A stretch of 64,000 nt of DNA from Candidatus Scalindua sp. SCAELEC01. Lineage in GTDB: Bacteria; Planctomycetota; Brocadiia; Brocadiales; Scalinduaceae. The stretch's first letter is position 1. Each line of letters starts with the position of its first letter. Under the pieces are notes generated by a model, which saw only the letters and a program-made list of their open reading frames with translations, was not told where the DNA came from and made no database searches. Location of the stretch: assembly GCA_004282745.1 (NCBI GenBank), contig SHMT01000004.1, positions 117,490 to 181,489 of the forward strand, in the 5' to 3' direction. Shown piece by piece: positions 1 through 7,992 of the stretch. Position numbers and translations under genes: made by a program.

Positions 1-575
1 AGTTGGAATTGTGACGGGAGCCACTCAGTCTCTTTTATCCATAACAGAATTCGAGAATATTGAGATTCAGTTGTCTCTTTTGGTATTAACTCTAGGTGGT
101 AGATTGTACCTGCTAAATTGGTTAAATCGTCAATGATCGTAATATCATACTTTTTTCTTATTTTATCTGCAGAGTACTCATAGCCAAGTTCGAAAAGGTC
201 GACTTCCTGCGGCGCATTTATACCATCATCAATTTTGTATTTTTCTACCTGTTGTTCTTCCGGATGGTAAATCCACATATGTGCACCATCGAAAACATTT
301 ACCTCGTTTCTCGGAGGGAGAAAATGGATCTTCATTTTTTTTGGTTTCTTGTATTTGAGTGTTCCATGGGAGGTTTCAACAGAGTCAAGCAGGGAGATGT
401 TTCTCGTATATTGTATGTCCGCAGTCATGGTCTTTAGCCGTTCACTAGCATCCTCGATATATTGTAATATTTCATCCAGTTTGGTCTCATATTTCTCTTC
501 ACATGATAGGTTGTTTATGTGAATAATAAAAATGCAAAAAGAAAAACCAAGTACTTTGAAAATATCCCTCTTCAT
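1..575 (-). CDS. LolA-like outer-membrane lipoprotein carrier homologue (partial, runs off the window)
   Basis: This reading frame has no stop before the window edge, so the C-terminus is missing; 191 codons are present. It starts with an ATG 8 nt after an AGGAG ribosome site. The first 25 residues form a signal peptide (MKRDIFKVLGFSFCIF then a short polar region). The mature part reads as a LolA/LolA-like fold: a helix with a statement such as LKTMTADIQYTR, then GTLKYKKPKKMKIHFLPP, FDGAHMWIYHPEEQQVEKY and a later ILLWIKETEWLP, the typical half-barrel strands of lipoprotein carriers. Members of this family ferry lipoproteins or other lipids across the periplasm. It lies 145 bp downstream of hydG on the same strand, without evident functional link. 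Family assignment is by motif recognition; a more general DUF4292/LolA-like protein is possible. Confidence 0.75.
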   Translation of the reverse strand, partial: MKRDIFKVLGFSFCIFIIHINNLSCEEKYETKLDEILQYIEDASERLKTMTADIQYTRNISLLDSVETSHGTLKYKKPKKMKIHFLPPRNEVNVFDGAHMWIYHPEEQQVEKYKIDDGINAPQEVDLFELGYEYSADKIRKKYDITIIDDLTNLAGTIYHLELIPKETTESQYSRILLWIKETEWLPSQFQ

Positions 576-701
576 CAATTCATCTCCTCTTAATGAGTTC
601 ACATATTGTAATCGGAAATTATTGTAGCACAGACAAAAAGGAAATGTAAGTATAATTAAGTCAATGCCTCTATTTTAATGCTTTTTCCTGTTTTCCAACC
701 C

Positions 702-720
702 ACAAGTTGAATCAACTTGT
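702..720. repeat. Perfect 9-bp palindrome at the hydG stop codon
   Basis: The arms ACAAGTTGA (702-710) and TCAACTTGT (712-720) are exact reverse complements around a single base, so a hairpin would have a 7-bp stem and 5-nt loop. It touches the hydG stop codon (720-722). There is no T-run after it on the minus strand, so it is not a classical terminator; it could be an operator for the LolA-like gene downstream or a 3-prime RNA hairpin. Confidence 0.4.
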
Positions 721-2096
721 TATAAATAGAGATCTCTTTTACCTTGAAGAAGTAATTCCATATAGTCCGAAGTTGTTTTTCTGATATGTGGATCTTCAAT
801 TTTGTGAAGCTCGGAAGAGAGGAAATCCTTAATCTTTTGGGACGACTTTGGCATATGATCGAGAAGGTACTCCTCGAATGTGAGAAGAGCGTTTGGATGA
901 CAGAGTTTTTTTATCTCTCCTGGTTTCGCAAGGTCCATAAACTTCTCCCCAGTTCTACCCGAACGATAACAGGAGGTGCAGAAGCTCGGGAGAAACCCCA
1001 TGGTAGCCAGATTTTCTACCACTTCTGTAAGCGAACGGTTGTCAGATGTGTTAAATTGTCCAGGAGGATTACCACTGCCACTGTAACCTCCCGGGGCGGT
1101 CTTTGAACCGGCCGATATCTGTGATACACCAAGATGGAAGAGCTCATTTCGCAAGGATTCCTTCTCCCTTGTTGAAAGGATGATGCCCGTATAGGGAACG
1201 GCCAGTCTGAGAATTGCAACAATCTTTTTTAGTTCTCGGTCTGAAACTTGATAGGGGGGATGATTGGAAATTTCAGATCCGAAGGCGGGTTCAATTCGTG
1301 GGATTGAGATAGTATGCGGTCCTACTCCAAACCTTTCCTCAAGGTGCAGTGCGTGCAGGAGAATTGCAAGAACCTCAAATTTGTAATCATAGAGACCAAA
1401 GAGCGCCCCAATACCCACATCGTCTATACCGGCTGTTTGAGCATCGTCGCATGCATGGAGCCGTTTCAAATAGTCAGACTTTGGCCCGCTGAGGTGCATT
1501 TTATTATACGTACTCTTGTGGTATGTCTCCTGGAATAGCTGATAGGTACCAATACAAGCGCTCTTTAGCGTTTTGAAATCTTTCACTTCCATGGGTGCAA
1601 CGTTCACATTTACCCGTCTAATGGCGCCGTTTCCGACCTTAGTTTCATAGACGGTTTTGATAACTTCTTTTAAGTAATCAATATTGGCTGCTTGATCTTC
1701 TGCTGAGACAAGGAGTAACCGTTTGTGTCCCTGTGCGATGAGGGCCTTAGTTTCCTCCCGTACCTCATCTTTGCTCAGAATATGTTGGTTGCTATTTGAG
1801 GACTCTTGGCTAAAACCACAATAAAGACAGCGGTTTATACATCTATTTGACAAATAGAGTGGTGCAAACAGTACAAGACGGTTTCCGTAGATTGAACCTT
1901 TGATCTGTCTGGCAGTGGCAAAGATTCTGTTCAGTATGACCTCATCTTCACAATTGAGAAGGAGCGCCGCTTCCGCGGGATTTAGACCTTTTAATTCTAA
2001 GGACTTATGAATGATAGTCTCAACACTTTGATTGGAAGGCGTTTGTGTTTCTTTCAAGATATCGAATATGTTGACTTCATTAATAAAGTTTTTCAT
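720..2096 (-). CDS. hydG: [FeFe]-hydrogenase maturase HydG (radical SAM tyrosine lyase)
   Basis: HydG cleaves tyrosine with a radical SAM cluster to give p-cresol plus CO and cyanide bound to iron, the diatomic ligands of the [FeFe]-hydrogenase H-cluster. The 458-residue protein has the SAM cluster motif CX3CX2C at C86, C90 and C93 (SNRCINRCLYCGF) and the HydG-specific C-terminal CX2CX22C motif at C373, C376 and C399, which holds the auxiliary cluster where CO and cyanide are assembled. This second motif separates HydG from the related ThiH, so the call is firm. It lies 42 bp downstream of hydE on the same strand, presumably in one transcript. HydF (scaffold GTPase) and a hydrogenase catalytic subunit are not in the window. 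Confidence 0.93.
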   Translation of the reverse strand: MKNFINEVNIFDILKETQTPSNQSVETIIHKSLELKGLNPAEAALLLNCEDEVILNRIFATARQIKGSIYGNRLVLFAPLYLSNRCINRCLYCGFSQESSNSNQHILSKDEVREETKALIAQGHKRLLLVSAEDQAANIDYLKEVIKTVYETKVGNGAIRRVNVNVAPMEVKDFKTLKSACIGTYQLFQETYHKSTYNKMHLSGPKSDYLKRLHACDDAQTAGIDDVGIGALFGLYDYKFEVLAILLHALHLEERFGVGPHTISIPRIEPAFGSEISNHPPYQVSDRELKKIVAILRLAVPYTGIILSTREKESLRNELFHLGVSQISAGSKTAPGGYSGSGNPPGQFNTSDNRSLTEVVENLATMGFLPSFCTSCYRSGRTGEKFMDLAKPGEIKKLCHPNALLTFEEYLLDHMPKSSQKIKDFLSSELHKIEDPHIRKTTSDYMELLLQGKRDLYL

Positions 2097-2138
2097 ACCT
2101 GTAGCTTTTCTTTTAAAAAAAGTATCATCGTTCCCTAT

Positions 2139-3434
2139 CTATAAACCCAAATCAGTAGGAGCCCTTCCAATGGATCTCAGTAATAGTTGTGCTTCTGTTA
2201 CCTGGTCTTCTAGGGAGATGTCGCCTCTTGCTCTGGACGGGTAAATATCGTAGAGAGCTGCAAAGTTTGTAGGTGTCAAGTTTAACATTACTGAATTTGC
2301 CCCACACAAAAGGGCCTGTCGTTTTGCTTTTGGGTATAAGGACTCTAGGGCCGTTGTCACCAGAATTTTTCCATAGGGGTCGATGAGTCGTAAAACAGAA
2401 AGGGCCTTGAGTATAGACCCTACATCCGGGGCTTTATACCCTGAAAGTGGCGTACCAGGATGCGGTATAAATGGACCAAAAGAGTACATATCAGCACCCA
2501 GCTCTTTTGCAAGCAGAAAATCGTCAATAATGGTTTCAACATTTTGTTGAGGAAGGCCTATCAGGCTGCCAGTAGCAATAAGGTAGCCAATATTCTTAAG
2601 GAGCTTGAGATACCTCATCCTCTCTTTTAAAGATGAATGGGGATGCAACTTTGCATAGAGAGCATCATCTGAAGTTTCAAATCTGAATAGGACAGCCCTT
2701 GCACCGGCTTCAAATGCCCGTAGATAAAATGCATCTTCTCTTTCTCCAACGCTGAGAAAAAGAAAAACCGGATAATGTTCCATTATCATTTTTATTAAAT
2801 TCAAGATCTCTTTTGAGCTATAAGAGGGATCTTCACCCGATTGAAGTACGATTCCCTTAAATCCAAAACGTTCGACGGCATTTCCAACAATATCGCGAAT
2901 CTGTTTGGGGGTGAGGCGATACCGGGTAAGGTTAATGTTTGATCTGTTTATGCCGCAGTATGCGCACTGGCACATGCAGTTATTAGAAAACTCAACAATT
3001 CCATGGACGCAACAGGCATTACCCAAAAACTTTTGGCGTATGAAATTGGCTGATTTGTGTAGTACCTCCAATTCATCAAGATCTTCACTTAAGAGTAACC
3101 GCACTGCCTCTTCCCGAGAAATTGAGCCACCGTACGTCGCCTTAGAAATTATCTTGAGAAACCCTTTACTAATAGTTGTCTTGTCATGATGTAGTTTGGA
3201 AAGCCGAGTGTCTGTCTCTTTCAGCTCAAAGAATAGCTCTTTCCAGCTATCCAGGATCTCCTCGGCAAGTTTTTTCCCTATTTTCTGCACAACAAATCCT
3301 CCCTGTGCATAGACGTAATCACCTACTTGGAGGGCGTAAAAATCGTTTCGTGCTGTCCTCTCTTCTCCAAAATAATCTATGGTAATTAAATTATCTGATA
3401 TACTTTTTACATTTCCGGGAATAGCGTAGCACAT
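2139..3434 (-). CDS. hydE: HypC-HydE fusion: hydrogenase chaperone domain joined to [FeFe]-hydrogenase maturase HydE
   Basis: Residues 1-75 form a HypC/HupF domain: MCYAIPGNVKSI with the essential Cys2, then VGDYVYAQGGFVVQKI and a final helix. HypC carries the Fe(CN)2CO unit during [NiFe]-hydrogenase assembly. From about residue 85 the protein is HydE, the radical SAM maturase that works with HydG and HydF on the [FeFe] H-cluster: CX3CX2C at C153, C157 and C160 (NNCMCQCAYCGI), the QSGEDP loop near residue 200, FGPFIPHPGTPL, and the HydE-like GANSVMLNLTP near the C-terminus. HydE alone is about 350 residues; this protein has 431, the extra length being the HypC part. No stop or frameshift separates the domains. 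The joining of a [NiFe] chaperone to an [FeFe] maturase is unusual. The start is fixed by the MC at the HypC N-terminus. Confidence 0.9.
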   Translation of the reverse strand: MCYAIPGNVKSISDNLITIDYFGEERTARNDFYALQVGDYVYAQGGFVVQKIGKKLAEEILDSWKELFFELKETDTRLSKLHHDKTTISKGFLKIISKATYGGSISREEAVRLLLSEDLDELEVLHKSANFIRQKFLGNACCVHGIVEFSNNCMCQCAYCGINRSNINLTRYRLTPKQIRDIVGNAVERFGFKGIVLQSGEDPSYSSKEILNLIKMIMEHYPVFLFLSVGEREDAFYLRAFEAGARAVLFRFETSDDALYAKLHPHSSLKERMRYLKLLKNIGYLIATGSLIGLPQQNVETIIDDFLLAKELGADMYSFGPFIPHPGTPLSGYKAPDVGSILKALSVLRLIDPYGKILVTTALESLYPKAKRQALLCGANSVMLNLTPTNFAALYDIYPSRARGDISLEDQVTEAQLLLRSIGRAPTDLGL

Positions 3435-3626
3435 AAATAGTATTAATACTCATTCAACATGTATCGATTTATAAATTTCTACACAAAAACACTCTAACCT
3501 ACCATAATTCGCCACAACTTACCATCTCTCTGGAACTAGGTTAACCGGTTTTAACGGCTACACACCAGGGGCATATACCTGGTTTTGGTTAAAAATGTCA
3601 ATGAGAATATGCAATACAGGTAGTTA

Positions 3627-3882
3627 GTGTCTGAACGAAAACCCTGTATTTGAGTGAAAAGTGCCCAGGTACACTCATCTCATAATGGTTTTCGGATAAA
3701 ATCCGAGATAAAATTGAGCGAGTGTAACTGCAACCAAGATTTAGTTGCCGGTAAAACCGAAAACCAAATCGGTTTTAGTATACAAGGCGCGTAACAATTT
3801 CGTAACCGGAACGTACAATTGTACTTGAGGAGTTCGAAATTTTTGCAGTAACGTAGTAGATGGGTAGTTTTCGTTCAAACAC
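3627..3882 (+). mobile_element. Composite element A1 (family A, 145 bp, interrupted by family B)
   Basis: A 256-bp unit flanked by TA (3625-3626 and 3883-3884). The outer ends are inverted: GTGTCTGAACGAAAAC on the left and the complement of GTGTTTGAACGAAAAC on the right. Positions 3672-3780 are a 109-bp family B element, flanked by its own TA pair (3670-3671, 3781-3782). Subtracting B plus one TA leaves 145 bp, the length of uninterrupted A copies elsewhere in the window. The A part is one long imperfect palindrome. No coding capacity. The stretch 3435-3624 before it, upstream of hydE, shows no gene. Confidence 0.85.
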
Positions 3883-4044
3883 TAGTCAGCAGTTTTGGTA
3901 TAACCAGAGGGTCTCTGTTCAGGTGTGGCGTATACAGTGAACAAAAAGAGAGCAAAAACAGGGGGAAAAGTGAACGCACGCAATAAAAAACACCCATTCC
4001 TCGCTACAAATGGAATATTTCTCTGCGCTACAGTGAACTATTTA

Positions 4045-4300
4045 GTGCGTGAACGAAAACCCAGTGTTTGAACCGAAACTGCCCAGGTACACTCATCTCA
4101 TAATGGTTTTCGGATAAAATCCGAGATAAAATTGAGCGAGTGTAACTGCAACCAAGATTTGGTTGCCGGTAAAACCGAAAACCAAATCGGTTTTAGTATA
4201 CAAGGCGCGAAATAATTACGTAACCGGAGCGTACTCAAGTACGTGAGGATTACGTCATTGTTGCAGCAACGCCGTAGATGGGTAGTTTCCGTTCAAACAC
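4045..4300 (+). mobile_element. Composite element A2 (family A with nested B)
   Basis: A second 256-bp composite in the same orientation as the one 418 bp upstream, flanked by TA at 4043-4044 and 4301-4302. Nested B occupies 4090-4198. Identical length and identical B position and orientation as in A1 suggest the A+B composite was copied as a unit after B entered A. The 160 bp between the two composites has no supported gene. Confidence 0.85.
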
Positions 4301-4348
4301 TATTTAGGGTTCTGACGGAGTTGATAGGCGTATGGTATAAAAACAAGT

Positions 4349-4575
4349 AGGAAAAGGTGTGTATGGTTTAGTAAAAGAAATAAATTTAAAACAAACCTTA
4401 TAATTACTCTCTCTTCCTCCTTCTCCCTGAACATCCTCCTGACACGTGTTCAGCTAAGAAAATTTGGCAATCACTGCCGGATTTCCTATAAGCGTTATGA
4501 GCTAAAAAGGAAAAGAATGTTATGACAAAACTTGCTAAAAACTTAACTAATTGAGCGCCATACACACCTTCTCCT
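4349..4575. mobile_element. MITE-like element, family I (18-bp terminal inverted repeats)
   Basis: AGGAAAAGGTGTGTATGG at 4349-4366 is matched by its reverse complement with one mismatch at 4558-4575. The 227-bp interior has no open reading frame of note and contains a smaller inverted pair CTGAACA/TGTTCAG around 4427-4453. Only this copy is seen in the window. It lies between composite A2 and the radical SAM gene, so it may carry or disturb the promoter of that gene. Confidence 0.55.
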
Positions 4576-4717
4576 TTCATTATACAAAAAAAACTGTTGA
4601 TGTCAAATAGGAAAAAATAAAAAATTATGAAAAATATGTTTAAAAAAGAGTAGCACTTCTCATCTTCTTTCTCTTTACGTTACCCTTTTTAAGGCCTGTT
4701 TATCGAAGGTAATACGC

Positions 4718-5851
4718 ATGATGCATTACACTTATCAAATTATTAGTTGCTTTTTCCTCGGGTATCCGATTAATATGTTAGCTATTATGAAAACAGAAAC
4801 TGTATCTGAAAAAGAGGCACATTCAAATTTGCAATCAAAATCGAGGAACAGTGTCGGCCCCAAGAAGACTTTCAGGGACTCACTCTTTAAGGTCTCTTCC
4901 AACACAATTGGGAGAGGGACGACAAAATTCCTTTTTAAGCTGTACGATCTTGGAAGGTTTGATATCTTTGGAAAACCGCAAGGTGCCATTAGTTCGTTTG
5001 ATATAACCAACAGGTGCAACCTCCGTTGCAAGCACTGCTATTTCTATGCTCACGATTACGAATCTGAAAAAGAGCTCACGGATGATGAGTGGATTAATAA
5101 GTTGGAGGAGCTGAAGGAGACCGATTTTCCTTTTTATCAATGCTCGTGGATAGGGGGGGAACCGCTCTTGCGCAAAGAGCTGATAGAGCGATGCATGAAG
5201 TATTTTAAATCAAATCTGGTTGCCACAAATGGCACTATTCCGCTTCCCGATTGGCCCGATGTTAATTTTTATATTGCAGTCGACGGACCAGAGGAGATGC
5301 ATGATGAGATACGGGGAAAAGGCTGTTATGCCAAGATCAGGAAAAATGCAAACCGGCCTGATTTAAAGATAATTGTCTCCATGGTCGTCAATAAGATCAA
5401 CTACACGGGGATTGAACGATTTCTTGAAGATTGGGTAAATACTCCTGTAAAAGGGTGCCTATTCCAGATGCATACACCGGTGAAGGGGCTAGAGTATAAT
5501 GACGAACTGTGGCCGGGGTGGGAATTACGGGACCAAATTGTCGATAAATTAATAGCACTAAAGGAAGAGAAATATGGTGATTTCATTGCCGTGCCAAGGT
5601 ATGTTCTTGAGATGATGAAGTCAGATACGTGTAAAGAGGTAACGACAAATTGCCTCTTTCGGCAAATATCTTTTTGTCTCGATCCGCAAGGCAATAGGAA
5701 GCGTCCTTGCATGATGGGACCTTTGGCTGACTGTGAACGTTGCGGTTGTGTTTTGCCATTCCATCTTAAGGCATTGGAGGATAAAAAATTAATGTTCCGG
5801 GAAATGCTTATGAATCTGAAACGTAAGGTTGGCAAAAAAGTTTTTAATTAG
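4718..5851 (+). CDS. Radical SAM protein with SPASM-like C-terminal cysteines, function unknown
   Basis: The protein has 377 residues. The radical SAM cluster motif is C100, C104 and C107 (CNLRCKHCYF), followed by the WIGGEPLLR motif near residue 143 that contacts SAM. The last 70 residues contain a cysteine group (CLFRQISFC, then CMMG and CERCGC) typical of SPASM or twitch auxiliary cluster domains. Such enzymes modify peptides or small molecules; the substrate cannot be told from sequence and no precursor peptide gene was seen next to it. The start used has a GAAGGT site 7 nt upstream; a later start at 4787 (MKTETV) is possible because the first 20 residues look poorly conserved. The gene stands alone between inverted composite repeats, and its stop codon TAG is formed by a TA target site plus the first G of element A3. 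Confidence 0.8.
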   Translation: MMHYTYQIISCFFLGYPINMLAIMKTETVSEKEAHSNLQSKSRNSVGPKKTFRDSLFKVSSNTIGRGTTKFLFKLYDLGRFDIFGKPQGAISSFDITNRCNLRCKHCYFYAHDYESEKELTDDEWINKLEELKETDFPFYQCSWIGGEPLLRKELIERCMKYFKSNLVATNGTIPLPDWPDVNFYIAVDGPEEMHDEIRGKGCYAKIRKNANRPDLKIIVSMVVNKINYTGIERFLEDWVNTPVKGCLFQMHTPVKGLEYNDELWPGWELRDQIVDKLIALKEEKYGDFIAVPRYVLEMMKSDTCKEVTTNCLFRQISFCLDPQGNRKRPCMMGPLADCERCGCVLPFHLKALEDKKLMFREMLMNLKRKVGKKVFN

Positions 5852-6106
5852 TGTTTGAACGAAAACTACCCATCTACTGCGTTACTGTAACAATTTCGTA
5901 ATCCTCAAGTACAAGGGTACGTTCCGGTTACAAAATTGTTACGCGCCTTGTATACTAAAACCGATTTGGTTTTCGGTTTTACCGGCAACTAAATCTTGGT
6001 TGCAGTTACACTCGCTCAATTTTATCTCGGATTTTATCCGAAAACCATTATGAGATGAGTGTACCTGGACACTTTTCGTTCAAACACTGGGTTTTCGTTC
6101 AGACAA
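5851..6106 (-). mobile_element. Composite element A3, inverted copy (family A with nested B)
   Basis: The same 256-bp composite as at 3627 and 4045, in opposite orientation, flanked by TA at 5849-5850 and 6107-6108. Nested B is at 5953-6061. The left TA plus the first base G make the TAG stop of the radical SAM gene; without the element the reading frame would end at the same residue with TAA. A short solitary A end (about 6220-6239) lies downstream. The remaining sequence up to trkH shows no gene. Confidence 0.85.
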
Positions 6107-6347
6107 TAATTAGAAAACTGTTGCTGACCGCGCAATGCTTTGTGAATGTAACTCTGTAATACTCTTTTCTATGCCATATTTCAATAATCATTGTATACTA
6201 TTGCGAACTTGATAATGCAGTGTTTCCGTTCAAGCACTAGTTATGTTCGTCACGTCATGTAAAGAGATAACGCCTATCTTAATATCATCTAGTTGCCATC
6301 TATTCCTTCAACTAATATTAGATACAGGTATTATTTCTCGATAGCAA

Positions 6348-7691
6348 ATGAAGATACTGAAAAAATACACATCGAAGCCTGGGGTGGCTATCGTTATCAG
6401 TTTTATGATCTTCATCTTCATTGGCGCTTCCCTGCTTATGCTACCCCAGGCGACAACCGATGGGAGAGGCGCCTCGTTTATCGATGCTATTTTTACCTCT
6501 ACGTCTGCGGTGTGTGTAACCGGCCTCATTGTGCAGGAAACATCACTCTACTTTTCCCGTTTCGGCCATATTGTCATACTGGCGCTTATCCAGATTGGCG
6601 GATTGGGCATCATGACCTCTTACATGTTCCTGAGTATGGCTATCGGCAAGAGGCTCTTAATTTCTCAACAGGTTACGATGAAGGGTGTGTTTGATACCGA
6701 GTATGGTGATGGAATTAAGAGAACCGTCTTATTCATTGTGACATCAACATTTATTATTGAGGGGATAGGGGCAACTGTTTTGGCCATCCACTGGTCCGAT
6801 GGCCCCTTAGGTAGAGACCTATTCTACGCACTATTCCACTCGATAAGCGCTTTTTGTAATGCAGGTTTCTCGCTCGATAGCGAGAGCCTGGCGCCGTACC
6901 AGACTGACCCAACCGTAAACCTCACAATTGTGTCTCTTATTATTGCGGGGGGGATAGGATTCAGCGTTTTAATTAATCTGTCGGACCTTTTGACACCCTC
7001 TCGGGAGAGAAACAGAAAACGGAAGCTTACTCTTCACACCAAGATAGTGTTGACCACAACGGGAATATTAATTATAGTGGGTACAATTCTCTTTTACACA
7101 TTTGAGTATGAGCATACATTGGCCTCCCTTTCCGTCACGGATAAGATCTTTGTGTCTCTCTTTCAATCTGTTACTACAAGAACGGCGGGATTTACCATGG
7201 TTGATGTTGGTGGCCTTACCGCACCCACGTTTTTGTATTTTATTTTCTTCATGTTTATTGGTGGTTCACCCGGTTCTACTGCAGGGGGAATCAAAACAAG
7301 CACGCTCTTTGTAATCGCCATCCTCGTTTACAATCTTTTTCGAGGACGAGAGGATATCGAGATATCTGGACGTACGATTCCGAAACGGACGGTACTGAAA
7401 GCGGTCTCTCTCGTAACAATCTCTCTCTTTACGGTTATGGTATTTAGTATGTTCCTACTCCATTCAGAAGATGCCCCCTTTCAGGACATCATATTTGAGG
7501 CATTTTCGGCGTTTGGGACCGTTGGGCTTAGTTGTGGATTAACACCATCCCTTTCTCCAGGAGGGAAGATGGTTGTCTGTCTATTAATGCTTGTTGGAAG
7601 AGTAGGGCCATTAACTATGGCACTCATTATCGGGAGGAAGATTGTTGAGAAAAAGGTCCGGTTCCCTGAAGAGAACATAGTTGTGGGATAA
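6348..7691 (+). CDS. trkH: Potassium uptake protein TrkH/KtrB (membrane subunit)
   Basis: This is the ion-conducting subunit of a Trk/Ktr potassium transporter in the inner membrane. At 447 residues it is nearer to KtrB than to the 483-residue E. coli TrkH. The four pore loops with their filter glycines are visible: TSAVCVTGL (about 50-58), SISAFCNAGFSL, TTRTAGFTMV and FGTVGLSCGL. Between pore units three and four lies GGSPGSTAGGIKTS, a family signature. About ten membrane segments can be read. The cytosolic partner TrkA lies 950 bp downstream at 8644, but a degraded gene sits between them, so co-transcription is uncertain. Confidence 0.93.
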   Translation: MKILKKYTSKPGVAIVISFMIFIFIGASLLMLPQATTDGRGASFIDAIFTSTSAVCVTGLIVQETSLYFSRFGHIVILALIQIGGLGIMTSYMFLSMAIGKRLLISQQVTMKGVFDTEYGDGIKRTVLFIVTSTFIIEGIGATVLAIHWSDGPLGRDLFYALFHSISAFCNAGFSLDSESLAPYQTDPTVNLTIVSLIIAGGIGFSVLINLSDLLTPSRERNRKRKLTLHTKIVLTTTGILIIVGTILFYTFEYEHTLASLSVTDKIFVSLFQSVTTRTAGFTMVDVGGLTAPTFLYFIFFMFIGGSPGSTAGGIKTSTLFVIAILVYNLFRGREDIEISGRTIPKRTVLKAVSLVTISLFTVMVFSMFLLHSEDAPFQDIIFEAFSAFGTVGLSCGLTPSLSPGGKMVVCLLMLVGRVGPLTMALIIGRKIVEKKVRFPEENIVVG

Positions 7692-7784
7692 TTATTTGTG
7701 AAGGATACCTGTGTGAGGAGAGATCCTGTGCTGGAGACAAAAGTTTCTGCTACGGTTTATTAGGTTGAACTGTGATAAAAACGG

Positions 7785-7870
7785 TGATCACGCAAAGCCG
7801 CAAAGATCGCTAAGCATCGTAATGAATTCCTCCTTTTGAGTCTCTTAGCGCTCTTCGCGGCTTTGGGTGA
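7785..7870. repeat. Inverted-repeat element, family F (first copy)
   Basis: The left arm starting TGATCACGCAAAGCCGCAAAG (first 20 bases 7785-7804) and the right arm ending CGCGGCTTTGGGTGA (7856-7870) are imperfect reverse complements, extended by CTAAG/CTTAG closer to the centre. The total is 86 bp. Short hairpin repeats of this type recur in many environmental bacterial genomes. A degenerate second copy lies at 27166-27497. Confidence 0.55.
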
Positions 7871-7992
7871 GGGGAATATGACAAAAGATCGGTGCGTGAA
7901 ACGCACCCTACATAAAGATCAATCAGGTCTGTTTTGGTATCGTGATGCAAAACAACTTTATTTTTATCTCGTGATAAAAGAAGGGGATGGGT

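Noticed and set aside
786..1106. 106-codon plus-strand frame opposite hydG
   Set aside because: It is the complement of a strongly supported maturase gene.
3951..4060. Short GTG-initiated frame between the two composite repeats
   Set aside because: Lys-rich, no ribosome site, runs into the next repeat; no support as a gene.
3627..6106. Possibility that the repeats are a CRISPR array
   Set aside because: The units are 256 bp, inverted in part and palindromic, with no short regular repeats and unique spacers.
4045..6106. Radical SAM gene as part of a peptide-modification (RiPP) cluster
   Set aside because: No precursor peptide, transporter or second modification enzyme was found next to it.
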